Part shown: positions 1 through 11,479 of the stretch, one piece after another
Layout: each line of letters opens with the position of its first letter
Numbering within the stretch: the first letter of the stretch is position 1
The notes under the pieces: generated by a model
The model's database searches: none
The model's input: only the letters and a program-made list of their open reading frames with translations
Told to the model about the DNA's origin: nothing
Origin: Epiperipatus broadwayi
Taxonomy: Eukaryota; Onychophora; Udeonychophora; Euonychophora; Peripatidae
Reading direction: 5' to 3'
Assembly (NCBI GenBank): GCA_028023455.1
Contig: JAQFVV010006197.1
Location: 13,515,254-13,579,253 of the forward strand
DNA: 64,000 nt
Made by a program: the position numbers and the translations under genes

Positions 1-192
1 ATAGTAATTTTTTATTAAATACATATATATTTGCATAAAAGTGAAATGAACAGATCATTTATCCTTAAATATTCTGAACTTATAAAATTATTGGAAAGTT
101 ATTCAAACTCAAGCTCTTCAAATAGAATTATAAATTGTCACCCACAAATCATTCCCAAAATATTTGAAGGGCACCTTTCTCTGTCCCGTATG
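1..192. other. AT-rich DNA, nothing recognised
   Basis: No coding pattern, repeat or RNA motif could be seen here. Confidence 0.5.
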
Positions 193-340
193 TAATATCT
201 TTATAGATATAATAAACACCTCCACACTTCCCCATTCTTTTCAAATTCATATAAATAAAGATATAATAAAAGACAAATGACCCCTAAGATGCATTTTGTG
301 CTGAACCAGCACTCATCAGTTGGCCCAGGTCACTATCGGC
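193..340 (-). mobile_element. H1 repeat copy (hammerhead-bearing family)
   Basis: On the minus strand this matches 29627-29770 over about 140 bp, including the ribozyme-like core and the downstream stretch ending in the shared GTATGGAGGTGTTTATTATA-like segment. The core is also shared with the foldback copies at 2.7-3.5 kb and 26.8-27.8 kb. No coding frame is present. The element appears non-autonomous. Confidence 0.7.
281..335 (-). ncRNA. Type I hammerhead ribozyme-like motif, H1 family, one core base changed
   Basis: Read on the minus strand, the CTGATGA box (319-313) is followed by a perfect 6-bp stem II, GTGCTG/CAGCAC, closed by GTT. It includes the G10.1-C11.1 pair typical of hammerheads. 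Next comes AAAA where GAAA is required (G12 to A), then TGCA and the TC of an AUC cleavage triplet. Stem I pairs CCAA with TTAG (one mismatch), then GACC with GGTC across an internal loop. The G12 change should abolish self-cleavage, so this is a dead copy with the best-preserved stem II. Confidence 0.7.
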
Positions 341-964
341 ATTATAGATGTATGTTTATTTTTCCCTAAAATTTTATAATCATTTCAGAATAATTTATAA
401 AATACTGACTACAGAATTTTTTTTTTCTTTTCCTAAAATATAATTTGGGAATTGATATGCTAAACTCATTGATGCTTTTGTAAGTAAAAAGTTGATTAAC
501 TATGCAGAAAATAATAAATATATTTATTGGAGTATACATTTCTAGGAAAAAAAAAACTTTTAAAAAGGACAGAACATTATTTTGTAATCCATTACAGTTA
601 CAAGTAAAAAAGAAGCTTCTATAAGGAATTGAGATTTTGACTATTAAATAAAGAGAGAAAAGATTGGAAGTTTTTGAAATGTGAATTTAGAAGAAAATGA
701 AAAAGATAAGTTAGAAAGTTAAAGTTAAAAGTGTTTCAGTGTTGGGGAAAATGAGAAAAAATAATTTATTGATACAATTATGAAGCAGAAGAGGAGCAGG
801 AATGTGTGCATATTTAGAAATACATAAATTATTAAGAATATGTAGATGGCAAAAGAGAGAGAGAAAACATAATTGAAGAATTAAATTAAGGGTAGAGCTA
901 AATACAGGAATATCTGGAAATGGTTATTGAATTAATGTATGAGATCTATTTTTTGAACTTAAAA
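341..964. other. AT-rich DNA, nothing recognised
   Basis: Homopurine-rich and AT-rich sequence. No gene, RNA or named repeat was recognised. Confidence 0.5.
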
Positions 965-1345
965 GCTATCATCATCATTTTCCATCATTATTTATCTATC
1001 ATAAGATGAAGATCTCTTCAAGTTTATTCCAGTTTCATCAATTTGTAAATTGTCTTCATCCAATTATACCAAATGAACTTCTTCTTATTTCATCAATCCA
1101 TCTTACATTTGGTCTTTTTCTAATCTTTTAAATGTCTTGGGATCCAGTTTAAGATTTCAATTATTCACCTATTACTATCTTTTTTTAGTAATATGTCCAG
1201 ACTAAATCCATTTTAGTATTCTTAATTCTTTCAATGATATTATTGAACTCTCTCATCTATATTATTTTGCTTATGATTCTTTTTTGTTTTTTCTAGTATA
1301 CATTTCTCCAATACCATTAAATAATTTATAACCTTTATTAAATAT
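965..1345 (-). pseudogene. LINE fragment, 3' end of reverse transcriptase ORF
   Basis: The minus strand is similar to the 3' part of the LINE at 43555-43900, which is also on minus. Shared landmarks in order are the stretch around ATAAGATGAAGATCTC, then CATCCATCTTACATTTGGTC, then TAGTAATATGTCCAG, then CAATGATAT. In this LINE type the region lies after the reverse transcriptase, in the C-terminal WAGH-like part of the ORF. Stops and indels are frequent, so it is a dead 5'-truncated fragment. Confidence 0.6.
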
Positions 1346-1569
1346 ATTTACATAAGATTGAAACTCGGATCATTCAAATTTAGCCCTTCGTAAACTTAGA
1401 AAGTAAGGATATCAACAATTTTCAATTATATCAATCATATATTAACCCTTCATGTTTCAGTGTTTTTTGCTTCAAGTTGCACTTTGAGTTGTAGTTTAGT
1501 ATTTTATTTTAATAATAAAACTTTATATTATAATCAATAAATTAATATTTGATTTATAAGAAATATATG

Positions 1570-1910
1570 AAAAAACAGGCAAAACTCTCCATACAATAGT
1601 GCCACTCAGTGCAAGCCAGAGTAATCAATGGATGCAAGAAGATTTGTGCATAAAATACCTATCTAGTGCCTACTCATATGATATACCTAGACTAGTTTCT
1701 AGCTTGTGGCTGTTATCAGTGAGAAGCCTTGGATCTGAGAGCACTGCATCTAGATCTTAGCATCTAATGCAACCCTCCAGCAGCCACCTTTTACCTCTTT
1801 AGTTAACTACAAAAATATGAGTCTAAAATTGAGAACACAATAATATTTTCAATTGAAGCTCATTAGCTTATATAGTCATATAGGTCTGATCAGGTGATGT
1901 TTAGTAGTTA
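1570..1910 (-). mobile_element. H2 repeat copy (hammerhead-bearing family)
   Basis: Similar on the minus strand to the copies at 36.2-36.8 kb and 40.6-41.3 kb. The end with CAAGCCAGAGTAATCAATGG lies at 1610-1630, the ribozyme-like core at 1676-1736, and the part related to GGTCTGATCAGG at 1890-1905. It has no reading frame of its own. The family is about 430 bp when complete. Confidence 0.7.
1676..1736 (-). ncRNA. Hammerhead-like motif, H2 family, degraded
   Basis: Minus strand: CTGATAA (1719-1713, G replaced by A at the sixth base), stem II AGC/GCT with loop CACAA, GAAA at 1699-1696, then CTAG and the GTC cleavage triplet ending at 1690. The ATCCAAGG and TCTCA strands of stem I are present on the 5' side, but the 3' partner is eroded. 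It is probably inactive. Confidence 0.5.
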
Positions 1911-1974
1911 AAAAATATATACTTACACATGAAAAACATCCTAAAAATCACATTTGAATTTTAAAAATATAGAA

Positions 1975-2640
1975 AAAAAAAAGAAAATTAAATAAAATGA
2001 AATATGTAATGAGAACAATAACTTTTTCCTTATTAAACAACTATAGCAAAGCTGCTGAAAACATAAATTAATAAAATTTTAGTTAATTGCACTTCATTTC
2101 TAAAATCTGAACAAAATTATTGCTAAGTCATTATAAACTATAAAAATTTGTTCTACAATATAAAATTGCATTTATAATTATTAAAATATCTCTGTACTAC
2201 AGTATTTGGTAGCACATTATCAATTATAGTTTTATTTTTACTATTATTACAGATTTTTTAATTTTATAGTTTTTAAAATAGAACATTTTCAAATAAAGTC
2301 TAAGTGCAAACATAAGAATATTTTTTAATAATTACTATACAAATATTTTGTAAAAATAATTATAAATATTTAAATAAACTATGAAATATTTATACATATA
2401 GTTTCTCATTGCTAATAACAACAGAAGAGGAGTTTACAAGTAGTCTTGCAATTGCTTTCTCAATCTACCAATTAGTAGCCTTGTCAGCTTATTGTAGTAT
2501 TTTCTCTGTACAATAATAATACCCTGATATTTTTTTAAACTGATATATCATTATTGATTTCAGTTCCGCAAAAGAAAGAAGCATGATAGACAGCCTGCAA
2601 GAGAATGAAAAAATCTAAAAGTGATAATAGCACCATTCCA
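1975..2640 (+). repeat. R650 interspersed repeat, copy 1
   Basis: Aligns by eye with 14040-14700, and in its second half with 10441-10785. Shared landmarks are TCATTTCTAAAATCTGAACA, then ATTTATAATTATTAA, then ACAAATATTTTGTAAAAATA, then TGATTTCAGTT near the end. All three copies have the same orientation. No coding frame and no terminal repeat were seen, so the class is unknown. Confidence 0.6.
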
Positions 2641-2837
2641 TAATATCGTGCAATTGAAAATTGGTTCATTAACTATGACATCTAATAACTGAAATACAGG
2701 CTTGTTATATATCTGTATCAATATATGTAATATATAGGATATATGAGCGCAGGCTTTCACATGACCCACCACTCCCCACTCTATCTCATAACACTGATAC
2801 ACTTAAACACATATATGTCGAAAAAATAAATAATCAC

Positions 2838-2892
2838 CAATATACATATTTCATGTCAAACCAGCAAACTATCAGTTGGTCCAGATTATCAT
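2838..2892 (-). ncRNA. Hammerhead-like relic, H1 left arm
   Basis: Minus strand has CTGATAG in place of CTGATGA, the stem II strand TTGCTGG, and ATGAAAT at the GAAA box. Stem I CCAA/TTGG is kept. Core changes make activity unlikely. Confidence 0.4.
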
Positions 2893-3324
2893 CTCTACAC
2901 AAATATGTAATAACTGCTCAGATATATATAAAGATAGCCAATCTTCATACTTTAATGGACAGGTTTCATTCCACTTCACACTCCAACTCTTCAACCGTCC
3001 ATCCAATTGAAAATCTGATGGAATGCTCAAAGGCCACCCTGAAGCTGAGAAGCCTGTATTTCAGTTATTAAATAGTAGAGATGTCTGCCCATCCCTTGTA
3101 TATGTATTAAATGAGTTATGTTCTGTATATGAGGGCCAGAGGTCAATGCGGATGTGATGAGAATCTTGGCCTCAGGGTAGCCTTTGAGCAGTCCATCATC
3201 AGATTTTCAATTGGATGGACAATTGAAGAGTTGAGTGTGGAATGGATTAAAGCCTGTCCATTAAAGGAACTTTGGCTATCTTAATATATATCTGAGCACT
3301 TATTACATATTTGTATAGAGATGA

Positions 3325-3386
3325 TAATCTGGACCAACTGATGATTGCTGGTTTAGCATGAAATACGTATATTGGTTGTCATTTAT
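3325..3386 (+). ncRNA. Type I hammerhead ribozyme-like motif, H1 right arm
   Basis: CTGATGA at 3338-3344, stem II TGCTG/TAGCA closed by GTT, GAAA at 3360-3363. Stem III can be an AT/AT pair closed by ACGT, ending in an AUA triplet at 3369-3371. Stem I CCAA/TTGG lies directly on the core. Positions 10.1/11.1 are T and T instead of the usual G-C, which should weaken it. Confidence 0.6.
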
Positions 3387-3478
3387 CTTTTCAACATATA
3401 TGTGTTCAAGTGTATCAGTGTTATGAGATAGAGTGGGAAGTAGTAGGCTGTGTGAAAGTCTGTGCTCATGTACCCTAA

Positions 3479-4179
3479 GACATCTAAAAAATGCAGCATT
3501 TTTTCTTTGATGCTTTGAGCAATTCAGTCACTATGCATACTACTATTGTAACAAAAACCTTATTATATAAGTTACTTGTAAAATATCTTAACGTTGTTGA
3601 ATTACCAGTATGTTTTAATTAATATATATTTTATAATTTCTAAATTTTTGAAGCCATTTTTATTCAAATAAAGGCTAGGTAAAAATGATTTTTTTTTTAC
3701 AGATTCTAATTAGAAGTACAATTTTTCTTTCTAGTAGTTGGTATGTAGGTTTCTATCTATTTTTTAAATAGGAAATAAAAGAAGAATGGAAAAATATTCA
3801 AATTTACTTCAACCAGAGACTGGTAAGCCTAATAAGTAATGCTTTTTCTTTTACTGATCGTCTATGGATATGAAAGAAAATTATCAAAAAGATTTTTGCC
3901 CTGCAGATGTGCTACTTAAATCATCACAAATAATTATGCACTATTAGTCTTGAAACTTCAATATTTTTTTAAATATTTATTTAAAATATCTATTTTAAAA
4001 ATATATTATTTTTTATTAATATTACAATATCAAATATTGTTATTTAATTTTAGATCAGAGCTTCTATACAAAAATTTCATAAGAGTGAACAGCCATGATA
4101 TTGTTTGAATACATTTATAAAATCTACATATTTTTTGATTGACTTGGGGCAGTGATGACCAGTTGTTATACAAAAAAGT
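3479..4179. other. AT-rich DNA, nothing recognised
   Basis: No reading frame or repeat was recognised. The last 150 bases may belong to the 5' side of the LINE that becomes readable at 4180. Confidence 0.4.
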
Positions 4180-5495
4180 TTATGTATATTGATAAGCGCA
4201 CTCCTCTTTGCAGTCAATGTGAATCCATTGCTGTTGCACATCGAATCTATCCTTCCTGGGATTCCTTTGCTGAGAGAGAACATATGCCACATTTCTTATA
4301 TGGATGATGTGGTGGTGTTTCTCTTGTCTCAGGTTGAGTTCACTAGACTTGAGGAATTTTTAGAACAATTCACCTGCGAATTTGGTCTGAGAGTCAATAG
4401 AGCAAAATTGGCAATGTGGTCCATCTTGATGGGTAAGCAAATCTCTGGTAGATTTGAAGCTTCCCCCAAAAAATTTCTAGGTTTCCATATGCCCTCTCCC
4501 CCAGCCACTATGAGAAAAGAACTTGAGAATTTCTTTTTCAAAAGTTGGAAAAAGTGGTAAATTCACTTTCCAAAATCTATCTTTCCCTGTTGGGAAAGGT
4601 TGCAGTCGTTAATACAGTTGTATTACCCAAAATTACTTATTATTTAGCTGGATTTCCCCTGACAATTGGTTTTATCAAGAAGGTTGAATCACTATGCAAA
4701 AACCTATGCTGAGGGGGCTCTGCCATCAGTCTCAATCTATTGCAAAAGCCAAGACCATTTAATGGATTAGGGGCTGCACTCAATTAAAGTTTTCTTTATC
4801 CAGGGAACCTACAATGTCCTAGTAAAGCTTTTCAAAGATAATGTTAATATAGAAAGTCTTCTCCCATTAGAAAAATAATTCCCACTGATCACCCCCCTCA
4901 GAAGAGAAATATTTGGCTACAACAACAAGTAACAATCATGATCAATAACATTAAAACCTCAAGCTCCATGCTTAATGAAAAATTATCTTACTGGATCTCA
5001 ATTGATTCACTCCAGAAAATCCAAAACAGAGAATCTTCTTCCAGTTGGAATCCCTCGTCTGAGGTTGACCAAGTTCTTAAAAATTGAATCTAAGTTTGTG
5101 AACTTTTTAGGGAAGGTCAGCCTCGGAGTCCTGCCTACTGGGATGTTTCTTTGATGCCAGAAAGGACACAACATTGATCCCATCTGTTCCATTTATAGAA
5201 GATACAATGAGTCCATGGTCCATATACTCTATCAATGTGAGTCGTGGATGCATCTATGGAACATAGACCTACAGAGGATCACAGGCTCTGACTCAGCTAA
5301 TGTTCACCTAAGCGATGCTCTCAGAAAGGGAATTTTTGGTGGTATCAGACCAGCCACATTTACAAACTGGTCATCTGGAAGATAAGAGGTCAAATACTAT
5401 TTGATAGAGATTTTGTAGGTGCTATAGAAGATTTTTTCCTTAATTTACTGTATAAAACTAGGGAAAATAACTTGCTTGCCTGGCCTTGCTAATCA
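4180..5495 (+). pseudogene. LINE reverse transcriptase relic, RT palm to C-terminus
   Basis: The first 120 residues (about 4189-4560) are open and typical of a non-LTR retrotransposon RT. ISALLFAVNVNPLLL corresponds to the RT block normally reading PxSxLLFxxxxxPLL. HISYMDDVVVF is the catalytic box. FGLRVNRAKLA and KFLGFHM are the following thumb-side blocks. After 4560 the frame is broken, but LLGKVAVVNTVVLPKITYYL (about 4592-4651) and later pieces such as VIWKIRGQILFDRDFVGAIE (about 5368-5427) show that coding homology runs to about 5490. The box is YMDD where most LINEs have YADD. The endonuclease and the N-terminal half of the RT are missing, as in a 5'-truncated copy. The blocks look closest to L1/Tx1-like LINEs, but the clade is not certain. 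Confidence 0.85.
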
Positions 5496-6312
5496 AATTT
5501 GGAGCCAATTGAAGATTTTAACAATAGCCATGTACTTCCTGTATTATCCGGCTTCCTGATACAATAACCTGACTTTTGCCATGGGATTACATGGGCATTA
5601 AGAACCTACTTTATAATCACCATATGCTAAAAAAACCTCATTTCCTCTATCCTCCAACTAATTTACTGTTATCATTGATGAAATGCCTTTATTATTCTCT
5701 TTGTTTCTGATTTTATTGAATTTTGATGCAATCCATTTTTAAGATCCTACTCTATAATTGTTGGGGTAGTCCTCACCTAATTGATTTAAAGACATAGGTT
5801 TTTACTGACAATCTATACCCATAATAGTTGATTTGTTATTCATTATTTGTGTTACAGTTTAGATTTACATAGGTTTATATCATAAATCAATATAGCCTAT
5901 GCTAGTTACTCATAACACAATGTTGTTTGTAAAAATTTATTAGTCACTATATATCCAGTTGAATTCGTTTTTATCCTTTAAGTTGAATAGGCTCTAGCCT
6001 AGCTTGTCTAGCCCTCATAACTCTAGACAAACCAAACAGTCTATACTCATTAGTGATCCATAATTAATTTATCTTATACTCCAAGCCATGTTAAATTTAT
6101 ATACATTATAGTCTTGACAAGTTAATTTCTCTAACACCATGTTATTCAATCGTGTTAACAAATCTCCATTTATATAATATGTTCACTCATCATAAATTAT
6201 ACATACTCCTAGTATAAGCTTTGTAATGATCTAATTGAGACCAGGAATGCTGTAAAACCCCTGATATTTGACTTATAGTGCAAATAAAGTTTAGTTTGAA
6301 AATAAAATAAAA
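5496..6312 (+). mobile_element. 3' untranslated tail of the LINE at 4180
   Basis: Non-coding sequence follows the RT relic and ends with GTGCAAATAAAGTTTAG and an AAAATAAAATAAAA-type simple tail at about 6270-6312. A polyadenylation-like AATAAA next to a short A-rich tandem repeat is what LINE 3' ends usually show. The exact end is uncertain. Confidence 0.55.
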
Positions 6313-6459
6313 CTACTTTTTCCTTGCAAATGTTGAAGCAGAATTGATATCAATAATTTCTTCTATACAGAATACAAACTTAAAACTATTTTTGAAATTA
6401 CTTTTTTTAGCAATATTATATCTTTTATGGCATTTCAATTTAATTGTAAATTAATTGTT

Positions 6460-6700
6460 ATCTTTATCTCTTCATGTAGAGCTTGCACATTTTCTCTATA
6501 CAGCCTCTTCTCCTTTCAGTTTGATTTCATTCAATAACTTTCCAAATTTTTGGAATTTCACCAATTGTTTTCTTAATTTTAAAAATTCTTCATCTGCAGC
6601 TTTTCTAAATCTGTCTCTACATAGGCATCTTTGTAATAGTTTTTGTTCTTCTTTATATACTATGAAACTATAAACTATGCAGTATCAAACTGCATGATTT
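6460..6700 (-). pseudogene. Unrecognised open or recently broken coding relic, charged helical
   Basis: The minus strand is open for about 65 codons between stops (about 6692 to 6500). Its composition is unlike its AT-rich surroundings: rich in K, E, R and L, for example CRDRFRKAADEEFLKLRKQL. A one-base shift after the stop continues the same character with YRENVQALHEEIK. This could be a coiled-coil segment of a dead transposon protein or of a retropseudogene. No family is recognised. It may also be chance. Confidence 0.3.
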
Positions 6701-6719
6701 CAATTATACTCTAACAAAA

Positions 6720-7202
6720 AAAAACTATAAATAAAAAAAATATAAACAAACTAACAAAAAAATCATTAAATTTTATGAATCTCAGTACAGCAGCAGCCAT
6801 TTTTTTCTTGCTAAATATTTTTCAAATCTTAAACATAAACTTTTAATCTGTATACTTTGTGTTTTTTTTCTCAAAAAAGTTTTATAGACAATACATTAGC
6901 AATAAATCCCCCAAAAGTCATAAAGAACTATCATTAAATAAGGGGTGGTGGTGTTGATTTAATAAAGAAAAGTAATGCCAAATTCCGAAATCAGATGTAT
7001 GTTTCAAAAGAATGAGTCATCAATAAAAAAATATATATATATAAAAAGGAAACAGTAATGTTATAATTAAAGTAAGGATATTTTTTTTGGTTAAAATGGG
7101 GAAAACCTTAAATCTAAGGTTAAATGATATGAATTGTAAGAACATTATGATTAATGGTCTTGTATTGCATCAGAAAGCTTTAAGTCTCTGTGATAAATTT
7201 AA
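6720..7202. other. AT-rich DNA, nothing recognised
   Basis: Only poly-A/T runs and a short (TA)n stretch near 7030. Confidence 0.5.
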
Positions 7203-7499
7203 CTACTATGCTTTCATTATAATTTTAAAAAAATATTGAAGAAAAAAAAGTCCAGAACAAGTATTAATTGTGATGAAACAATTCTGAATGATTGAATACA
7301 CACACAATACTAATAAATATATATTTAAATGCGAATGAAAAAAAAAAAGAGTCTTTTTTTTATTATTTTTTATTCACATTTAAATATATATTATTAGTAT
7401 TGTGTGTATATTCAATCATTCAGAATTCTTTCATCACAATTGTTCTGGACTATTTTTTCTTCAATATTTTTTTAAAATTCTAATGAAAGCATAATAGCA
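7203..7499. repeat. Long palindrome, about 297 bp, foldback element
   Basis: The arms are near-perfect complements: TGCTTTCATTATAATTTTAA near 7209 pairs with TTAAAATTCTAATGAAAGCA near 7472-7491, and TCCAGAACAA near 7251 pairs with TTGTTCTGGA near 7440-7449. The centre is near 7351. No reading frame is supported. It looks like a foldback or MITE-like insertion. Confidence 0.85.
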
Positions 7500-9889
7500 G
7501 CTTCATTGTCAGCAGATGCAGCTTCATTAATATTTTTAAGACTCACAATCTATACAACTGTCGCTTATTTGTAGGTAATAACTTGAATTGTGTGATCCAG
7601 ATGAAACATTGTATGTAATCTTATAAAATCTGTAAGTGTTCTCTTAAATCTTTTCCATCAAATATTATCATCTTTGAAAATAGCTTCTTCTTTGGCAAAA
7701 TAATCTTTAAATAATATAGTTTGTGAAATCAATTAGGGTATCTCAAGATAATATGATTGATTTTAATCGTAAAATAAATTCTCTCTAATTTTTAAGATCT
7801 ATTTGACATAGAATAAAACCCTAGTAAATAAATAGGACATACACCTATTCCTAAGTTAATGTCTTATCACAATTATAATAATAATTGTATTATTAATTTA
7901 AAATGAAACTCAACATGATCTCTTAATTTAGAATAAGATAAATAATAAAATCCTAGGATGACATTCAGATATTAAGAAGGGTAAGGGATACAGCCATTCT
8001 AAATACCATAGAATAAATCTACTTAAATATCTTTTAAATTTGAATTAAATCCTTTAATAATCTAAATTTATTATGGGATAACAAATATGGTTTAATATTT
8101 ATGGAAAATAATTTTAAAATAAATAAATACAGAGACCTTTCAATAAGCAAACTAAATTGTTTCAAATAATATTGAATAATAATATATAATTTTTATTAAG
8201 GAAAATATATCTTTCTTAAATATAATTCTAATACCAAATATAATTCATAAAGTGACTTGACTTAATTTCGATGTTCATGTACTTTCAAAACAAAACATTT
8301 AAGATAATTTATTATACTTTTATAATTATTTAGATTTATGGTTAGTGAGTGGATGATGTGGAAAAATGATTACAATAAATTTTTTAATAATAAAAGCAAA
8401 TATTTATTTCAAAGAAAAACAAATAATAATAAGTCACATATCCTTTAAGTCCACAAAGCCAAGGGCTTTCATAAACATTATTTTCTTTCAAAAACATATC
8501 AGAAGGTTAAAATTACAAATGGATTTATAAAAAATAAATTTGATTAGTAGGTCAAAATAAACTTTCTATTACTTTAAATTCTCAAAAATTCTCAAATATT
8601 AAAGCATTCATACTATGATAGTGGTTTTTTCATGAATAGGGTCACTTTTATGAATATTTAACATTATTTTAAAAATACAAACTTAGCAATCCAGCAATGA
8701 AGTAATGATAAAAAAATATGTATATTGTCTATCAATTTAAAATTTGTATTTAATTATTTATGTATTTATGTTCTAACTCAGCAAAGCTTAAATACAGGAT
8801 CTAAACATCAATAATATGTAATTCACATCTAAATAACCAAGAATGTTACAAGAGATAAGGGTAGCATTCCTTAATATCTTGATAAAAACAAATTAACTAC
8901 CAGAATAAGGCCATGGTAAAATATTATCCATTACAAAGTATATTACAAACAACACATTATATTCATATTGAGATAACTGAGAAAAAGACAAAATAAATCT
9001 ATGATGGCATAGCTCAGAAAAAAGTGCATCTAGAGCAATAATGAAATGATTTAGGATTTTCTCACTAGTCAAAAAATGATGAAAATGCACATCAGGAACA
9101 AAAAAGCATCATGCTTTGGATACAATAAGATCAATAAAATTCATACAAAATATCTCAATTTAATTGATGAAATCCTAAGCTATAATCTCTAACAATACTG
9201 GCAAGGTAAGCATTCCTAAATAAAGAGAGTTTCAGCTACAATCTCTAAGCAAAAATACTATAATTAACAGATATGAAAAATGACAAATAATAATTAATGC
9301 TACACATAGCTTAGTTAAAATTAGGCAATAAACCAGCAATAAAATAAAACAATAGAAATATATACTGACTTATACTGCATTAAGCATAATAATATATCAC
9401 TTAACACATACTATTTTAAAATATAAAAATTTATATTGATATTCTGAGAACTTTAATCCAAAAATTATTTCTAAAAATAATATATAAAACAAGTAAAATA
9501 ATATGGATCTGAAATTAAAATGTTGTGTGCAAAATCATAATCATAAATAAAACATTAACCCTTTTACCATTTAAAATAAATAAAATAACATTTTTCTGTT
9601 TCTTCTGTCTTTCCACTATTACACCATTAACAGGAATAGTCTATTAGGCAATAAAGTTCTGTGGATAGCAAAGATATCCAATGCAGATATAATGTAATTA
9701 AACTATAAAAGTGCTTCATGATTTTTAAATAAGATTCAAAATAAATTACGCTAGCAAACTATAAGATACAGCCATTCATTGAATAAGTTTCCATGGATTT
9801 AAATAATGATAAATATTTAAATTGCAATAAAATGTTTCTTCATACTTAAAATTAGATATCCAACACTTAATCCCAAGAGCTGTATTATT
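7500..9889. other. AT-rich DNA, nothing recognised
   Basis: About 2.4 kb without a recognisable gene, RNA or repeat. Any repeat here is too eroded to name. Confidence 0.5.
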
Positions 9890-10440
9890 ATTTTAGACTC
9901 TCGTGGTCTCTATACTCCAGCCCTTTGAAACCCACGACCCAACTTACAGGACATTTTACTATGTATACCCTATTTTGGTTTAATTTTGTAATCTAATAAT
10001 AAGAGTCATGTAATCTGTTAATTTGTTGCTTGATCTTTGATGTGATTATCAAATATGTTCACTTTGCAAATTTTGTTTAGTATACCTTAATTATGGAATG
10101 ATGTATATATATTCCTAATGATGCCCCACCTTTTATTATATTCTATATATTGAAGCTCATCATTTTTATAATTTCTGTAACCCAATAATGTAAATAATGT
10201 AATTCTATTATATTTATTGATCAATCTTTGGTGAGGTTGTTCAAAACGTTCACTATACAATCTATTTCACCATAATTATGTTATTATAATTGTATATTTT
10301 GTATATATTTCTGAGTTTTTATATGTAACCTTATAACCTATGGAGTACTATATATATGTTCTCAATGGTACTCCACATTTTGTATCCATTGTGTTACACC
10401 TTTTACTGTGAATAAAGTTTACTGTTGAAATGAAATGAAA
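9890..10440 (+). mobile_element. Probable retroelement 3' end with 191-bp direct repeats
   Basis: This is less AT-rich at the start (9895-9945). It contains two diverged direct repeats 191 bp apart: TTTGATGTGATTATC..GTTCACT at about 10035-10062 and TTTGGTGAGGTTGTTC..GTTCACT at about 10226-10253. It ends with GTGAATAAAGTTTACTG followed by a TGAAATGAAATGAAAT tail. That ending resembles the tail at 6270-6312. No RT could be read upstream, so only a 3' end would be present. Confidence 0.4.
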
Positions 10441-10785
10441 TAATCATTTTACAAATATTTTGTAAAAATAATCATAAATATTTAAATAAACTACGGGAAA
10501 TATACACATTTTTTGCTCATCACTAATAAAAAATAAAAGGAGAGTTTATAAGTTTGTTTCCACCAGCAACATCAAAGAATCTATCAATCAGTTTGTAGGC
10601 ATGGTTTAGATCATTTGTAGTTTCTTTTGGCTGTAGACTTCTGAACAATTTAATTTTTTTTTTAATTAATAAATCTATATATTTTAATTCCAGTTTCTAT
10701 CATCAAAAGGAACAGAAAATGGCAAAATAATAATATGAATTAATAGTTTTAACAAGGCTGTAAACCTTAGCAATGAGCATCTGAA
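10441..10785 (+). repeat. R650 interspersed repeat, copy 2 (second half)
   Basis: Matches 2326-2640 and 14445-14700, starting at ACAAATATTTTGTAAAAATA and running to the TTCCAGTTTCTATCATC stretch. It starts immediately after the TGAAAT tail of the preceding element. Confidence 0.6.
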
Positions 10786-10789
10786 AAAA

Positions 10790-11479
10790 TCGTCACTAGG
10801 GACCTCTGTAGGTCTTTAAAACATAGTAATTTATTAATTAATAAGAAATTTAACATAAGAGTAATTAAATCACATATAAATTGGGATGGTGATTAAATTT
10901 TAAGCTATTACTAAATAAATAAGTATTTCTTCATTCCAAAACTATCAAAGTACATATATAAGAGTTAATAAAACAGACAAGTAAGTAGATTAATGAGTAG
11001 ACATGCAAAAATGAATATTTTATTTGTTTATTGAGAGGTGGGAGTTAAATAATGAGCTAGTATAGAATATGTTTTATAAATCTCAAATATGTGCTATGAA
11101 AAAAAAGAAATTTGGTAAAATAAAAGATAAAATGTAGTCTTGAAGTAATATTTGTCATATATTAATAAATTGTATATTATTAAGATAAAAAATTAATATT
11201 AAAATATAAAATATGGTTTGATAATAGTTACATTTTTTTTCATGATGCAAATATTATCGTTCAAAAATAATGATTTTTAAATATAAAAATAAATCTGTAA
11301 AATATAAAAAAGTATAATATAAAACAAATTATTATTATTTTTTAAAGTTGACTAAAGTTAAAATGTTTAGGAATTTGATTAATGCTGACAAAAACATCTT
11401 AGCAAACAAATATGAAGTTGCTTACTGATAAATAGAAAAATGCCCCTTAATTATATAATGCAATTGCATTTAATTAATT
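10790..11479. other. AT-rich DNA, nothing recognised
   Basis: No feature could be supported. Confidence 0.5.

Larger units (their letters stand above)
2735..3478. mobile_element. H1 foldback element with ribozyme-like core in each arm
   Basis: The left arm (about 2735-3050) is the inverted complement of the right arm (about 3180-3478); about 130 bp of unique DNA lies between. Outer ends share TATCAGTGTTATGAGATAGA on the arm strand. Inner parts share AATTGGATGGACAATTGAAG and similar blocks. Each arm carries the H1 core near 2838-2892 and 3325-3386. The open frames at 2560-2802 and 2853-3071 are only read-through of these arms. Confidence 0.8.

Noticed and set aside
2560-3071. Two open frames at the H1 foldback
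   Set aside because: They run through the inverted arms and are not kept in the other H1 copies.
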